From the NCBI RefSeq assembly GCF_033118175.1, contig NC_083691.1, forward strand, positions 58,432,001 to 58,496,000: a stretch of 64,000 nucleotides of DNA. The letters are read 5' to 3'. Origin of the DNA: Dama dama (lineage: Eukaryota > Chordata > Mammalia > Artiodactyla > Cervidae). The notes beneath the pieces are model-generated. The model saw only the letters and a program-made list of their open reading frames with translations, did no database searches and had not been told where the DNA came from. The position numbers and the translations under genes are program-made. Shown here in pieces: positions 54,057 to 64,000 of this stretch (the first letter of the stretch is position 1; each line of letters starts with the position of its first letter).

Positions 54057-55010
54057 TTGTGGTTTCTCTTTATTGAGGAGTCTTCTCCTTGTGGATGGGG
54101 TTGGACTAGTGGCTTGTCAAGGTTTCCTGGTTGGGCAAGCTTGCATCCGTGTTCTGGTGGGTGGAGCTGGATCTCTTCTCTCTGGAGTGCAATGAAGTGT
54201 CCAGTAGTGAGTTTTGGGGTGTCTATAGGCTTGGCATGGCTTTGGGCAGCCTGTCTTTTAATGCTTAGGGTTGTGTTTCTGCTTTGCTGGAGAATTAGCA
54301 TGGTATGTCTTGCACTGGAACTTGTTGGCTCTTGGATGGAGCTTGGTTTCAGTGTAGATATTAGGTATGGAGACTTTTGGGTGAGCCCTTGTCTGTTAAT
54401 GTTCCCTGGAATCAGGAGTTCTCTGATGTTCTCAAGTTTTGGAGTTAGGCCTCCTGCCTCTGGCTTTCAATCGTTCTCTTACAGTAGCCTCAAGACTTCT
54501 CCATCAATACAGCACAGATGATAAGACATCTAGGTTAATGGTGAAACGGTTCTCCACAGTGAAGGACACCCAGTGAGATTCACAGACTTACATAGAGAAG
54601 AGGAGAGGGAGGAGGGAGATAGCGGTGGCCAGGAGGAGAATACGGGGAGTCAAAATGGGAGAGAGCAATCTAGCCAGTAATCAGTTCCCTAAGTGTTCTT
54701 CACAGCCTGGAACACCCAGAGTGATTCACAGAGTTAAGTAGAGAAGAGAAGGGAGAGGAAGGAGATAGAGGTGACCTGGGTAAGAAAAGGGAGAGTCAAA
54801 AGGGTAGAGAGCAATCAGGCAATCAATCACATCTCTCCTTTTTGAAGAGAATGGGCTGCCTTTCTGGGTGCCTGGTGTCCTCTACCAGCATTCAGAAGTT
54901 GTTTTGTGGAAGTTACTCAACATTCAAATGATCTTTTGATGAATTGGTGGGGGAGAAATCTCCCCATCCTATTCTTCCATCATCTTGGGACAGCTCCTCC
55001 ACAGATTATT

Positions 55011-55244
55011 TTTTATTATGGAAATAATCAGAGTTGTCTAAACATAGTTTTTATGCCTGTCATGTGGTACATGGGGACTGATTCTTTACTTGTAAATTGG
55101 CACACAAATTATTTCCATATTAAACTTCCAGTTCCAAGCTTAATGTAAAAGAGCTTAGTTGTAACCACAGAACCAAACTCTATAAATGAAAGTTGAATAC
55201 TACAACAAAACTTTTATATTTTTATAGCTCCAAACTTTAATGTA
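55011..55244. other. intergenic, unassigned
   Basis: AT-rich unassigned sequence that resumes beyond the L1 insertion. Confidence 0.3.
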
Positions 55245-55460
55245 AATGCTAGAACTACATTTCCTGTGTTTGAATCCCATCCTCACCACTTACTCATTGT
55301 TCAGTTAAAGCTAAGTTCTTGAAATTACTCCATGTCTCCTCTGTGAAGGTAAAGATAATAACTAAATCTCATAGGATTGTCATCAGGGTATGAGAAATAA
55401 TACACACAAGTCACTGAGCACAGTGCCTGGCACACGGTAGCTGACATGTGATTGCTTCAG
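55245..55460 (+). repeat. MIR SINE
   Basis: Sense core and 3' part ('gtttgaatcccatcctcacc', 'gcacagtgcctggcacacgg'). Confidence 0.7.
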
Positions 55461-55546
55461 TTATATCTTAAAGAACTCGTAAATATTTGTGTCTTTCATC
55501 TGACATGTATTTATTGACCACCTAGCATGAATAGGAAACTCACAGG

Positions 55547-55680
55547 GGAATTCCCTGGCAATCCAGTGGTCAGAGCTCCACATTTCCACTTCTGAGGGCA
55601 CGGGTTCGATCCCTGGTCTGGGAACTAAGATCCCATAAGCCTCAAGGCATGGCCAAAAAAAAAAAAAAAAAAAAAAAAAA
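55547..55680 (+). repeat. CHR SINE with long poly(A)
   Basis: Plus-oriented head; about 28 uninterrupted A at 55653-55680. Confidence 0.83.
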
Positions 55681-55764
55681 CCAAGATGTTCACAGTCCTT
55701 GCTCTCATGAGCAGTGGAGCAAACAGAAAACATACAACTATATCAATTAGGAAAAGTCAAATAC

Positions 55765-56620
55765 CTAAACAGAAAAGTGATGAAACTATTTCTCAACTAT
55801 TTCAGTGAAGAAGAAATAAAAGTGAATTTTAAAATCTGAAATATATATTCAACCTTAGTAATCCTCAATAATTATTTTACCAAACATTTAGCAAAGAAAT
55901 GCAAATTAAAATGGTAAGACATTATTTTTCTGGCCCGACATATTGGCAAAGATTAAAGAATAATGATAATATTCAATGTTGGCAGAAATGGGTCATCTCA
56001 TATACTCATGACAGAAATGGTAATTGGTGTCTTTGAACATAGTTTGATAAAATAGATCCAAGACTGTAGAAATATGTACCTGTTGACTCATTAATTCCAA
56101 TCTTACTAATTAACCCTAAGGAGACACTGACAAATATGAGCTAAGATGTATTTGCAGAACATTTATTGTGTCATTATTTAAAATTGGGAAAAGTAGAAAC
56201 AAGCAAAATGACCTAGTTTAGTAAACCTTATGGTGAAACATTAAAACAAAGTATATGCTTAAATATCAATTGTGTGTGTGTGTGTGTTAGTAGCTCAGTG
56301 GTGTCCAACTCTTTGTGAGCCCATGGACTGTTGCCCACCAGGCCCCTGGCTCCTCTGTGCATGGAATTCTTCAAGCAAGAATACTAGAGTAGGTTGCCAT
56401 TCCCTTCTCCATGGGCTCTTCCCCACCCAGGGATCAAACCTAGGTCTCTCGTACTGCAGGCAGATTCTTTACCGTCTGAGCCACCAAAGAAGCCCAAAGT
56501 GTTAATTAACATTTGTTAATTAGGGGAGATACTTATAGTATTGATTTACAATGGGGAAGAAGGCTATCAAACAAAATTTTTAAGCTAATATAGAACTAGA
56601 ATTAATATGAACAGAGAATC
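55765..56620 (+). repeat. old L1M 3' part, split by Bov-tA
   Basis: Degenerate sense L1 late ORF2/3' UTR ('aaagaaatgcaaattaaaat', 'atattggcaaagatt') continuing on both sides of 56270-56496. Confidence 0.6.
56270..56496 (-). repeat. Bov-tA SINE with (GT)n at its 3' end
   Basis: A GT run at 56270-56288 joins a complete minus copy. Confidence 0.87.
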
Positions 56621-56939
56621 ATTTATCATAGTAATAACTGTTCCAGGCAAGGGTCATGGTAGATGCCAAAATAAGTGCTAACAAACAGCAGGATATTTAT
56701 ATTGTTTTTAGGTTTCTCCCTGAAGAGTATTTACTACTTACAAAGGGGAAATAGTAGTTTTACAGAGGAGAAACATGGCATATATCACTCCACCTAAGTG
56801 GTCAAAATTAATATTACTATTATTGGGACAAAAATAACATCACATACCTGCTGATGTGGTCCATTGAGAAGGACACAGCACCACTTCTGTGAAATCAATT
56901 CCAAAGATGTAAAAACCAAATCTATTAATAAAATACCAA
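56621..56939. other. intergenic, unassigned
   Basis: Contains 'ctccacctaagtggtcaaaat', possibly an old element; not named. Confidence 0.3.
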
Positions 56940-56944
56940 GGAAT

Positions 56945-57016
56945 TCCCTGGTGGTCTAATGGTTAGGATTCAGTGCTTTCACTGCTATGGCCTGGGACCC
57001 AACCCCTGTCAGAATA
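56945..57016 (+). pseudogene. tRNA-Glu-like sequence (CHR head)
   Basis: 72 bases matching tRNA-Glu through the D arm and anticodon arm ('tccctggtggtctaatggtt'), with the anticodon read as TTC. The T loop reads 'gacccaacc' instead of GTTCGATTC, and the acceptor 3' strand does not pair. It is a SINE-derived pseudogene. Confidence 0.65.
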
Positions 57017-57264
57017 CGAATTATTTGCAGTGTTGCTCCAATATGATGGGTTGGACTAGTTCCAATGGTCATGAGCAAAGATCATTATAAATAGATCTTT
57101 ATAAATAATTTGCTTGCCCATAATGGATGATACAACAAAAGCATTTATAATGAAGCAGACAAAAATGATATTTAACTCCTCCCAAATTTAGTGTGCCCCT
57201 TTTGTGTGTGATAACAAAATGTACTGCATTAAAAACTTAGAATGTACAAAAGAGCATTAAATTA
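57017..57264. other. intergenic, unassigned
   Basis: AT-rich; contains a short palindrome-like 'ataaatagatctttataaat' near 57089-57109. Confidence 0.3.
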
Positions 57265-57424
57265 GTGTGTGTGTGTGTTAGTTGCTCAGTTGTGTCCAAC
57301 TCTTTGCAACCTCATGGATTGTAGCCCACCAGGCTCCTCTGTCCATGGGGTTCTCCAGGCAAGGATACTGGAGTGGGTAGCCAGTCCGTTCTCCAGAGAA
57401 TCTTCCCGACACAGGGATCAAACC
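57265..57424 (-). repeat. Bov-tA SINE truncated at its head, with (GT)n
   Basis: A GT run at 57265-57278, then a minus body that stops at 'gggatcaaacctgg', where a tRNA-Glu-like CHR begins. Confidence 0.8.
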
Positions 57425-57535
57425 TGGTGGTCTAATGATTAGGACTCAGTGCTTTCACTGCTATGGTCTGGGTTCCATGGTTGAGGAACTGGTTCCTGGT
57501 TGAGGAACTAAGATCCCACAACTCACATGGCATGT
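57423..57535 (+). repeat. tRNA-Glu-type CHR SINE fused to Bov-tA
   Basis: Starts 'cctggtggtctaatgatta', sharing 'cagtgctttcactgctatgg' with 56945-57016. It carries an internal tandem duplication of 'ggttgaggaact' (about 57479-57510). Confidence 0.7.
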
Positions 57536-57618
57536 GAATTAGAAGCAAAGAGAATTCAATATTGTACATAAGTTCTCAAAAAACCAAAAATAGAATTATC
57601 ATATGATACAGCAATTGT

Positions 57619-57668
57619 GGTGGCTCAGATGGTAAAGAATCTACCTGCAATGCAGGAGATCCAGGTTC
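57619..57668 (+). repeat. Bov-tA head fragment
   Basis: Only the tRNA-like head, 'ggtggctcagatggtaaag' to 'ggagatccaggttcc'. Confidence 0.7.
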
Positions 57669-58189
57669 CCTCAGCTTTCAGGGCGGCTCCTCCAGTGGTA
57701 CTCAGGAAAATGCAAGTGGAGGCAGTCAGTAGAGAATGTGCTAAGTGTCTGGCTGGCAAGTTCCATGTCTCTCTCTGCTGGCTAAGCTCTCAGGAGGCCA
57801 GAGGAATTTGCCATGTCAGTGTGGGCAGAAGGAGAGACCGCAGGAGAAGAGGCCAACACAAGTGTGTTTCCTTTTGTTTAAAAATGTATCATGGGATGTA
57901 CATTTAGAAAATATGGATGTGATAAAGAAGAAAAGAATTATCCATAAACCTCTAGCCCATAGGCAACCACTGGGAACATTTGGTATATACTGATTCCAGA
58001 GATTTTTTATTTCTTTCTCTCTCTCCTTCCTACTCCCTCTTCCTATCCTTTTTCCTTCCCTATCTCTCCCTTTTTATCTAAAAAAATTCATATAAAGCAT
58101 ATCTATTCATCAATACACACACATACATACACACAAATGCATATATCTGTATGTGTGTGTGTAATACATTAGATCATGCTGTTTTGTTG
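57669..58189. other. intergenic: unassigned, pyrimidine tract and dinucleotide repeats
   Basis: 57669-57880 is locally GC-richer and unassigned. 58008-58078 is an almost pure pyrimidine tract. 58110-58165 holds CA/TA/TG dinucleotide runs. Confidence 0.45.
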
Positions 58190-58398
58190 TCGTTTAGTCA
58201 CTCAGTCATGTTTGACTCTTTTTGCAACCCTGTGAATTGTAGCCCACCAGGCTCCTCAGTCCATGGGATTTCCCAGGCAAGAATACTGGAGTGGGTTGTC
58301 ATTTCCTTCTCCTGGGGGAATCTTCCTGACCCAGGTATCAAACTCGTGTGTCCTGCATTGGTAGGCAGGTTCTTTACCATCGAGCCACCTGGGAAGCC
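58190..58398 (-). repeat. Bov-tA SINE
   Basis: Minus-oriented complete copy; head complement ends 'cgagccacctgggaagcc'. Confidence 0.86.
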
Positions 58399-58904
58399 AT
58401 ATTAGATCAGACAGGAAAGGGCCCTGGGGTACCATGTGCTTCAGGGTCTGGGTGAACAGTGCCTTTGGGGCTGTGCCTGAACAGTCCACATGGGCATCAC
58501 AGCAAACCTGGGAAAGGTGTTGGTTTAACACATCTTCTCTCTTCTTCACTTCTAACTTCAGTCTCTCCCGGACCACACAGCTGAATATTTTCTAGTTATC
58601 TTTCTGATTCCTAGTGCAATGTACATTGTGGTCCAATAAATACTCTATACGATTTCTCTTCCATTATGCAGTTATATATCTTTAAATTATTCCTTTAATG
58701 TTGTACACTGTGCATTAGTTAATTCATTATGGCATTAATCCTTGACTTTTTAGACTCTAATATAAATTAGTAATGATTTTTTATTAATACAAAGGTGTAA
58801 AGGCAAATCAGTGAAAGTGGTTAGGTTTTCAACAAATAGTGCTGAAATAATTGGATGTTCATATACCAAAAAGATGAATTTTGATATATACCCCAAAACG
58901 GGGT
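58399..58904. other. intergenic, unassigned
   Basis: No gene or named repeat recognised. Confidence 0.3.
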
Positions 58905-59088
58905 CTCCACCCTCTGGGTTCTAATGCCTGGTGATCTGAGGTGGAACTGATGTAATAACAATAGAAACAAAGTGACAATAAATGTTATGCACTTAAGTCA
59001 TCCTGAAGCCATCTCCCTGCCCCCTGGTCTGTGGAAAAATTGTCTTCGAGGTGCTGGAAAGGTTGGGGACCACTGTCTTAGATCATAG
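58905..59088. mobile_element. hAT DNA transposon remnant
   Basis: Contains 'ggttctaatgcctggtgatc' and ends 'aggttggggaccactg', with 'ctgtggaaaaattgtcttcg' between. These are hallmarks of a widespread old mammalian hAT (Tip100-like) element whose middle is deleted here. Confidence 0.6.
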
Positions 59089-59148
59089 GGCTTCCTTGGT
59101 GACTCAGTCAGTAAAGAATCTACCCTCAACACAGGAGGCTTGGGTATA
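59088..59148 (+). repeat. Bov-tA head fragment
   Basis: 'gggcttccttggtgactcag' to 'aggaggcttggg'; body absent. Confidence 0.7.
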
Positions 59149-59440
59149 CAAAAATAGATCATATATAAAAATTAACCCCAAATGAATTACAGACATAAAT
59201 ATCAATTCTAAGTCTATAAAACTTTTAGAGGGAAACACAGGGAAAAAATCTTTGAGATCTCAGGTTAGCAAAAGATTTTATAGACATAATGTCAAAAGCA
59301 TAATCTATAAAAGAAAAAATTACATTTTTTTTTCAAAAATAAAAAACTTTTGCTCTTCAAAAGAAGAGGATGAAAAGAAGCTACTACTAAAAGAATGAAA
59401 AGAAGCTGGAAACTGGGAGAAAATATTAATAAAGCATCTA

Positions 59441-59956
59441 TCTGAACAAAGGTCCATATAATCAAAACTATGGTTTTCCAGTAGTCATGTATGGATGTGA
59501 GAGTTGGACCATAAAGAAGGCTGAGTGCCAAAGAACTCTTGCTTTTGAACTGTGGTGCTGGAGAAGACTCTTGAGAGTCCCTTGGACTGCAAGGAGATCC
59601 AACCAGTCCATCCAAAGGAGATCAGTCCCTTGAGTTGCAAGGATATCCAACCAGTCAATCCGAAAGGAAATCAACCCTGAATATTCATTGGAAGGACTGA
59701 TGCTGAAGCTGAAATGCCAATACTTTGGCCACCTGATGCAAAGAGCCGACTCATTAGAAAAGACCCTGATGCTGGGAAAGATTGAAGGCAGAAGGAGAAG
59801 GGGATGACAGAGGATGAGATGGTTGCATGGCATCACTGACTCAATGGACATGAGTTTGAGTAAGCTTCGTGAGATGGTGAAGGACAGGGAAGACTTGCAT
59901 GCTGCAGTCTATGGGATCACAGAGTCGGACACGATTGAGCAACTGAACAACAACAA
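59441..59956 (+). repeat. BovB 3' fragment nested in L1, with internal duplication
   Basis: Sense BovB end ('gttggaccataaagaaggct') to (CAACAA). 59577-59624 and 59625-59673 are near-identical tandem units of about 49 bp. Confidence 0.85.
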
Positions 59957-60149
59957 TCTGATAAAGAACTTTTATCAAAAATGTGTAAAGAGCCATTAAA
60001 TCTCAGTAGTGAGAAACAAACTTCATAAAAATGGTCAAAAGATTTGAACTGATGCTTTACCAAAGAAACTACACAGATGGCAAGTAAGCATATGAAAAAA
60101 TTTCTGGGAAAGAATTTATTTTCATATGAAAGTAAAACATTATTAGCCA

Positions 60150-61478
60150 TTCAGTTCAGTTCAGTTCAGTTCAGTCGCTCAGTCGTGTCCGACTCTTTGC
60201 GACCCCATGAATCACAGCACGCCAGACCTCCCTGTCCATCACAAACTCCCGGAGTTTACTCAAACTCATGCCCATCGAGTCGGTGATGCCATCCAGCCAT
60301 CTCATCCTCTGTCATCCCCTTCTCCTCCTGGCCCCAATCCCGCCCAGCATCAGGGTCTTTTCAAATGAGTCAACTTTTCGTATGAGATGGCCAAAGTATT
60401 GGAGTTTCAGCTTCAGCATCAGTCCTTCCAATGAACACCCAGAACTTATCTTCTTCAGGATGGACTAGTTGGATCTCCTTGCAGTCCAAGGGACTCTCCA
60501 GAGTCTTCTCCAACACCACAGTTCAAAAGCATCAATTTTTCGGCTCTCAGCTTTCTTCACAGTCCAACTCTCACATCCATACATGACCACTAGAAAAACC
60601 ATAGCCTCAACCAGACGGACCTTTGTTGGCAAAGTAATGTCTCTTCTTTTTAATATGCTATCTAGGTTGGTCATAACTTTCCTTCCAAGGAGTAAGCGTC
60701 TTTTAATTTCATGGCTGCAGTCACCATCTGCAGTGATTTTGGAGCCCCAAAAAATAAAGTCTGACACTGTTTCCACTGTCTCCCTATCTATTTCCCATGA
60801 GGTGATGGGACCAGATGACATGATCTTAGTTTTCTGAATGTTGAGCTTTAAGCCAACTTTTTCACTCTCCTCTTTCACTTTCATCAAGAGGCATTTTGAG
60901 CATTACTTTACTAGTGTGTAAGATGAGTGCAATTGTGTGGTAGTTTGAGCATTCTTTGGCATTGCCTTTCTTAGGGATTGGAATGAAAACGGACCTTTTC
61001 CAGTCTGGTGGCCACTGCTGAGTTTTCTAAATTTGCTGGCATATTGAGTGCAGCACTTTCACAGCATCATCTTTCAGGGTTTGAAATAGCTCAACCGGAA
61101 TTCCATCACATCCACTAACTTTGTTGGTAGTGATGCTTTCTAAGGCCCACTTGACTTCACATTCTAGGATATCTGGCTCTAGGTGAGTGATCACACCATT
61201 GTGATTATCTGGGTCATGAATATCTTTTTTGTATAGTTCTTCTGTGTATTCTTGCCGCCTCTTCTTAATATCTTCTGCTTCTGTTAGGTCCATACCATTT
61301 CTGTCCTTTATTGAGCCCATCCTTCCATGAAATGTTCCTTTGGTATCTCTAATTTTCTTAAAGAGATCTCTAGTCTTTCCCATTCTGTTGTTTTCCTCTA
61401 TTTCTTTGCATTGATTGTTGAGGAAGGCTTTCTTATCTCTCCTGGCTATTCTTTGAAACTCTGCATTCAAATGGAGAG
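60150..61478 (-). mobile_element. BovB (RTE) LINE with deleted RT core, nested in L1
   Basis: Minus-oriented, about 1.3 kb; 'attagcca' flanks it at 60142-60149 and 61479-61486. Coding pieces at 61027-61470 (NAEFQRIARRDKKAFL...) and 60465-60887 (KVKEESEKVGLKLNIQKT...) belong to RTE ORF2. They are joined near 60892 by a deletion that removes the segment carrying the YADD catalytic box. Confidence 0.88.
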
Positions 61479-62284
61479 ATTAGCCACTAAGGACATACAA
61501 ATGAAAACCACAGTGAGATAGCATTATATACTTGATTGCAACGACTAAACTTTAAAAGCCTATACCAAGTGATGGTGAGGATGTGGAGGAACCAGGCCTC
61601 ACACAGGGCTGACGAGAATGCAACACCGTACAACTACCTTGAAAAACACTTCGGCAGTTTCTTTACAAGTTAAACATATGTCACCTGGACAAAACTATTC
61701 AAAAAGACACGTGCACCTCTATGTTCACAGCAGCACTATTCACAATAGCCAAGACATGGAAACAGCTTAAATGTCCATCGACAGATGAATGGATAAAGAA
61801 GATGTGGTACATATATATTAATACAATGGAATATTACTCAACCATGAAAAGAATAAAATCATGCCATTTTCAGCAACAGAGATGGACCTAGAGAGTATCA
61901 TAGTAAGTGAAGTAAGTCAGAGAAAGACAGATATCATGATATGTAGAGTCTAAAATATGACGCAAATGAACTTACCTATAAAACAGAAATGTGGTTGCCA
62001 AGGGGGGTGGTAGGGAAGGGATGGATTGCGAATTTGGGATTAACGGGTGCAGACTATTATGTACAGAATGGATAAGCAACAAGATCCTACCCTTTAGCAC
62101 AGGGAACTATATTCAATATCCTGCGATAAACCAAAATGGAAAAGAACACAGAAAAGAATATATATATATATGTGTGTGTAACTGAGTCTCTTTGCTATAC
62201 CACAGTAATTAACACAACATTGTAAATCAACTATACTTCAATAAAGTAATTTTTTATTTTTATTTTTTTAAGTAATTTTTTAAA

Positions 62285-62515
62285 AGAAAATTAAACACAT
62301 GCCTACCACCCCTAGGTCATTTCAAGAAAAATGTCATATCAAGAGAAATGACAGCATATGTGCACCCAAAATCTTACACACTAATGTTCATAGCAGCTTT
62401 ATTTGTAACCAACCAAAAGCTAAAAACAACCCTAAAGTCCACCAGCTGACAAATGAATAAACAAACTGGTATAGGCATACAATATAATACTACTTAGCAG
62501 TATGAAGGGATGAAC
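62285..62515 (+). repeat. old L1M 3' end
   Basis: 'tgttcatagcagctttattt' then 'gacaaatgaataaacaaactg', sense. Confidence 0.65.
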
Positions 62516-62611
62516 TATTTATCATGTGGTTGAGAGTTAAATTTGCAATTCCTTCATGTGTATAGGGCTTAAAATAAGTGGATATATTGTGGATAATGAA
62601 AATTAAGGGGA

Positions 62612-62765
62612 AGAATCTCTGGTGGCTCAGTGGTAAAGAATCTGCCTGCCAATGCAGGAGACATGGGTTCGATCCCTGATCCCAGAAGATCTCATCTGCC
62701 ACGGAGCAACTAAGCCCATGTACCACAACTACTGAGCCTGCATTCTACAGGCTGGGAGCTGCCAG
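62612..62765 (+). repeat. CHR SINE
   Basis: Plus-oriented; head 'tggtggctcagtggtaaaga', body 'cacaactactgagcctgc'. Confidence 0.78.
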
Positions 62766-62954
62766 GGAAGGCCCCTCCTGGCTTTCATTATGAAAAACAG
62801 ATTGACTAACTAAAGGGAAGTATTTTTATGTAGTTCTTACTGTTTTTAGCTTGACTCTCTCCTGGAAAAATTCTGTTCTCTAGAGTTATTTAGGTTTGTT
62901 CTTTTCTTCTCCATCCCCTTCAGTGTAAATTCATTTGTAATTGTATTGGTTTTT

Positions 62955-63480
62955 CCACTGTTGGGTTACAAATTACCACCCAGTCAGCAGCTGAAAACAA
63001 CACCCCTTTATCGTCTCAGAGTGCCTGTGGTTAGGAGTCTGAGCCTGGGGTGGCTGGTTGGCTGTTGGGGAGCCTCACTGGGCTGGGTGAGCTGGGTGAC
63101 CCAGGTGTCAGTTGGGCCCACTCTCATATGAGGCTCAGGTCCCCTTCCAAGCTTCTAGCTTGCTGGTAGAATTCAGTTCCTCAGATTGGAAAACTGAGGC
63201 CCTGAGACGTGGCCCTCTCCATTATGTGGCAGTTTGCTTCTTCAAGGCCAACAGGAGGGTGTCTCTGCTGCTTCAGATCTCTTTAAGAAGGAAGCACTTG
63301 CCCTTTTGAGGGCTCCTCTGGTTTGGTCAGGCTAACCCAAGATAATCCTCCTTTGATTAACTCAAGCCAACGTCAAGGACCTTAATTACATCTTGCCAAA
63401 CTCCTTTTCCTGTAATCACAGGGTGCCTTCTCATCTTTTTCACAGGTCCCCCCGCACTCAAGGAAAGGGAGCACACCAGG
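62955..63480. repeat. old mammalian dispersed repeat, family uncertain
   Basis: 'gggttacaaattaccaccc', 'agctgaaaacaacacccc' and 'gtggccctctccattatgtg' follow the order of a common ancient mammalian repeat. I cannot name it reliably. Confidence 0.45.
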
Positions 63481-63494
63481 GGATGAGAGCCTTG

Positions 63495-63712
63495 TTTTAT
63501 TTATTTATTAGGCTGTGTTGGGTCTTAGTTGCAGTGCAGAGACTCTCTAGTCGAGGTACTTGAGCTCCAAAACTCACAGGCTCAGTAGTTGTGGTGTGCG
63601 GGCTTAGTTGCTCCATGGTATGTGGGATCTTAGTTCCCCAACCAGAGATCAAACTGGCATTCCCCACATTGCAAGGTGAATTCTTAACCACTGGACCACA
63701 GGGAAGTCCCCC
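63495..63712 (-). repeat. CHR SINE
   Basis: Minus-oriented long form; right end 'ccactggaccacagggaagt'. Confidence 0.83.
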
Positions 63713-63729
63713 TGTCTTTGAGTTTCGAG

Positions 63730-64000
63730 TCATAGTTACAAAGGTTTTCTCACACCAAGATTAAAGAGGGATTTCTTTATGTTTTCTCCTAGTAATTGTA
63801 TAGTTTTTACTTTATATCCAGATTCTCTAATCCTTTCAGTCTTATGATTGGCTTAAGATAGGAATCTTACTTTATGTTTTTTAAAGACAAGAAAATTAGA
63901 AGTCAAGCCATAGACTGGGAGGAAATATTTGCAACAGACATCCAGCAATAGATATCTTCTCAGTTGTCCCAGCATTATTTATTATAAAGTCTCCGTGTGT
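63730..64000. repeat. old L1M fragments at window edge
   Basis: 'gactgggaggaaatatttgc' is sense L1; the preceding 'cctagtaattgtatagtt' resembles antisense L1. The element runs off the window. Confidence 0.5.

Larger units (their letters stand above)
48009..54999 (-). mobile_element. near-full-length L1 (LINE-1), decayed, with nested insertions
   Basis: A ruminant L1 in minus orientation. The 11-bp duplication 'cacagattatt' flanks it (47998-48008 and 55000-55010). The 3' end is at left and the 5' end ('ggaggagctgtcccaagatg') near 54999. Removing the nested BovB (51614-52112) and the solo LTR leaves roughly 6.1 kb. ORF1 traces lie at 53478-54056, and an ORF2 endonuclease piece at 52114-52485. 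The RT region at 49625-50329 is open for 234 codons and contains FADDMILY. ORF2 is broken by several stops and frameshifts, so it is not mobile. Confidence 0.9.
59150..62262 (+). mobile_element. L1 3' half interrupted by two BovB copies
   Basis: Sense L1 pieces at 59150-59440, 59957-60149 and 61479-62262 are consecutive parts of late ORF2 and 3' UTR, ending 'ctatacttcaataaag'. The gaps are filled by BovB elements. Confidence 0.82.

Noticed and set aside
48422..54521. Numerous plus-strand open frames across 48-54.5 kb
   Set aside because: They are antisense shadows of the decayed L1.
56945..57016. Functional tRNA-Glu gene
   Set aside because: The T loop and acceptor stem are broken and the sequence continues as a CHR SINE.
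57617..57907. Second exon of the vinculin-like gene in the GC-richer stretch after the Bov-tA head
   Set aside because: The frames do not resemble the second helix pair of vinculin or catenins, and part of the frame is SINE.

Overview
The window is nuclear DNA of a ruminant, most likely a bovid. The clearest evidence is its repeat content: many tRNA-headed Bov-tA SINEs, Bov-A monomers, BovB (RTE) LINEs, tRNA-Glu-derived CHR SINEs and ruminant-type L1 3' ends. This combination is expected in cattle, sheep and goats. I can assign neither species nor chromosome from the sequence alone.

Left part (about 5.7-36.4 kb): one complete protein gene, TTL (tubulin-tyrosine ligase), on the minus strand. 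Seven coding exons could be bounded to the base (35735-35891, 31428-31506, 24330-24562, 19264-19399, 17311-17580, 12703-12846, 5688-5802). They join in phase with GT-AG introns into an uninterrupted 377-codon frame. The known ATP/tubulin residues (K74, K150, K198, D200, R202, R222, D318, E331, N333) fall at their published positions. Exon 1 lies in a TATA-less CpG island (about 35.2-36.4 kb). The 3' UTR runs left from 5687, with two close candidate poly(A) signals near 3.96-4.02 kb. Introns are packed with SINEs, L1 ends and old DNA transposons. Notable items are a roughly 120-bp inverted repeat in intron 1, a tiny 3'-end retrocopy in intron 1, twin-primed L1s in intron 6, and L1 remnants that come within tens of bases of exons 5 and 6.

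Middle part (36.4-48 kb): mostly repeats, but with a candidate promoter at 46.0-46.17 kb (palindromic CRE, TATA box, downstream splice donor). About 1.4 kb further on is an exon-like open segment (47561-47737) with good splice sites. Its 57 codons resemble the N-terminal helix pair of the vinculin/alpha-catenin superfamily. This is the best candidate for an undescribed gene; the remaining exons, if any, would lie beyond the window or have been lost.

Right part (48-64 kb): a near-full-length but decayed L1 in minus orientation (48009-54999) with an 11-bp target duplication. It carries a nested BovB fragment and a nested solo LTR with 5-bp target duplications. A second L1 (about 59.15-62.26 kb, plus strand) is interrupted by two BovB copies in opposite orientations. 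The rest is SINEs, old L1M, MIR and hAT remnants. I saw no rRNA, functional tRNA or CRISPR.
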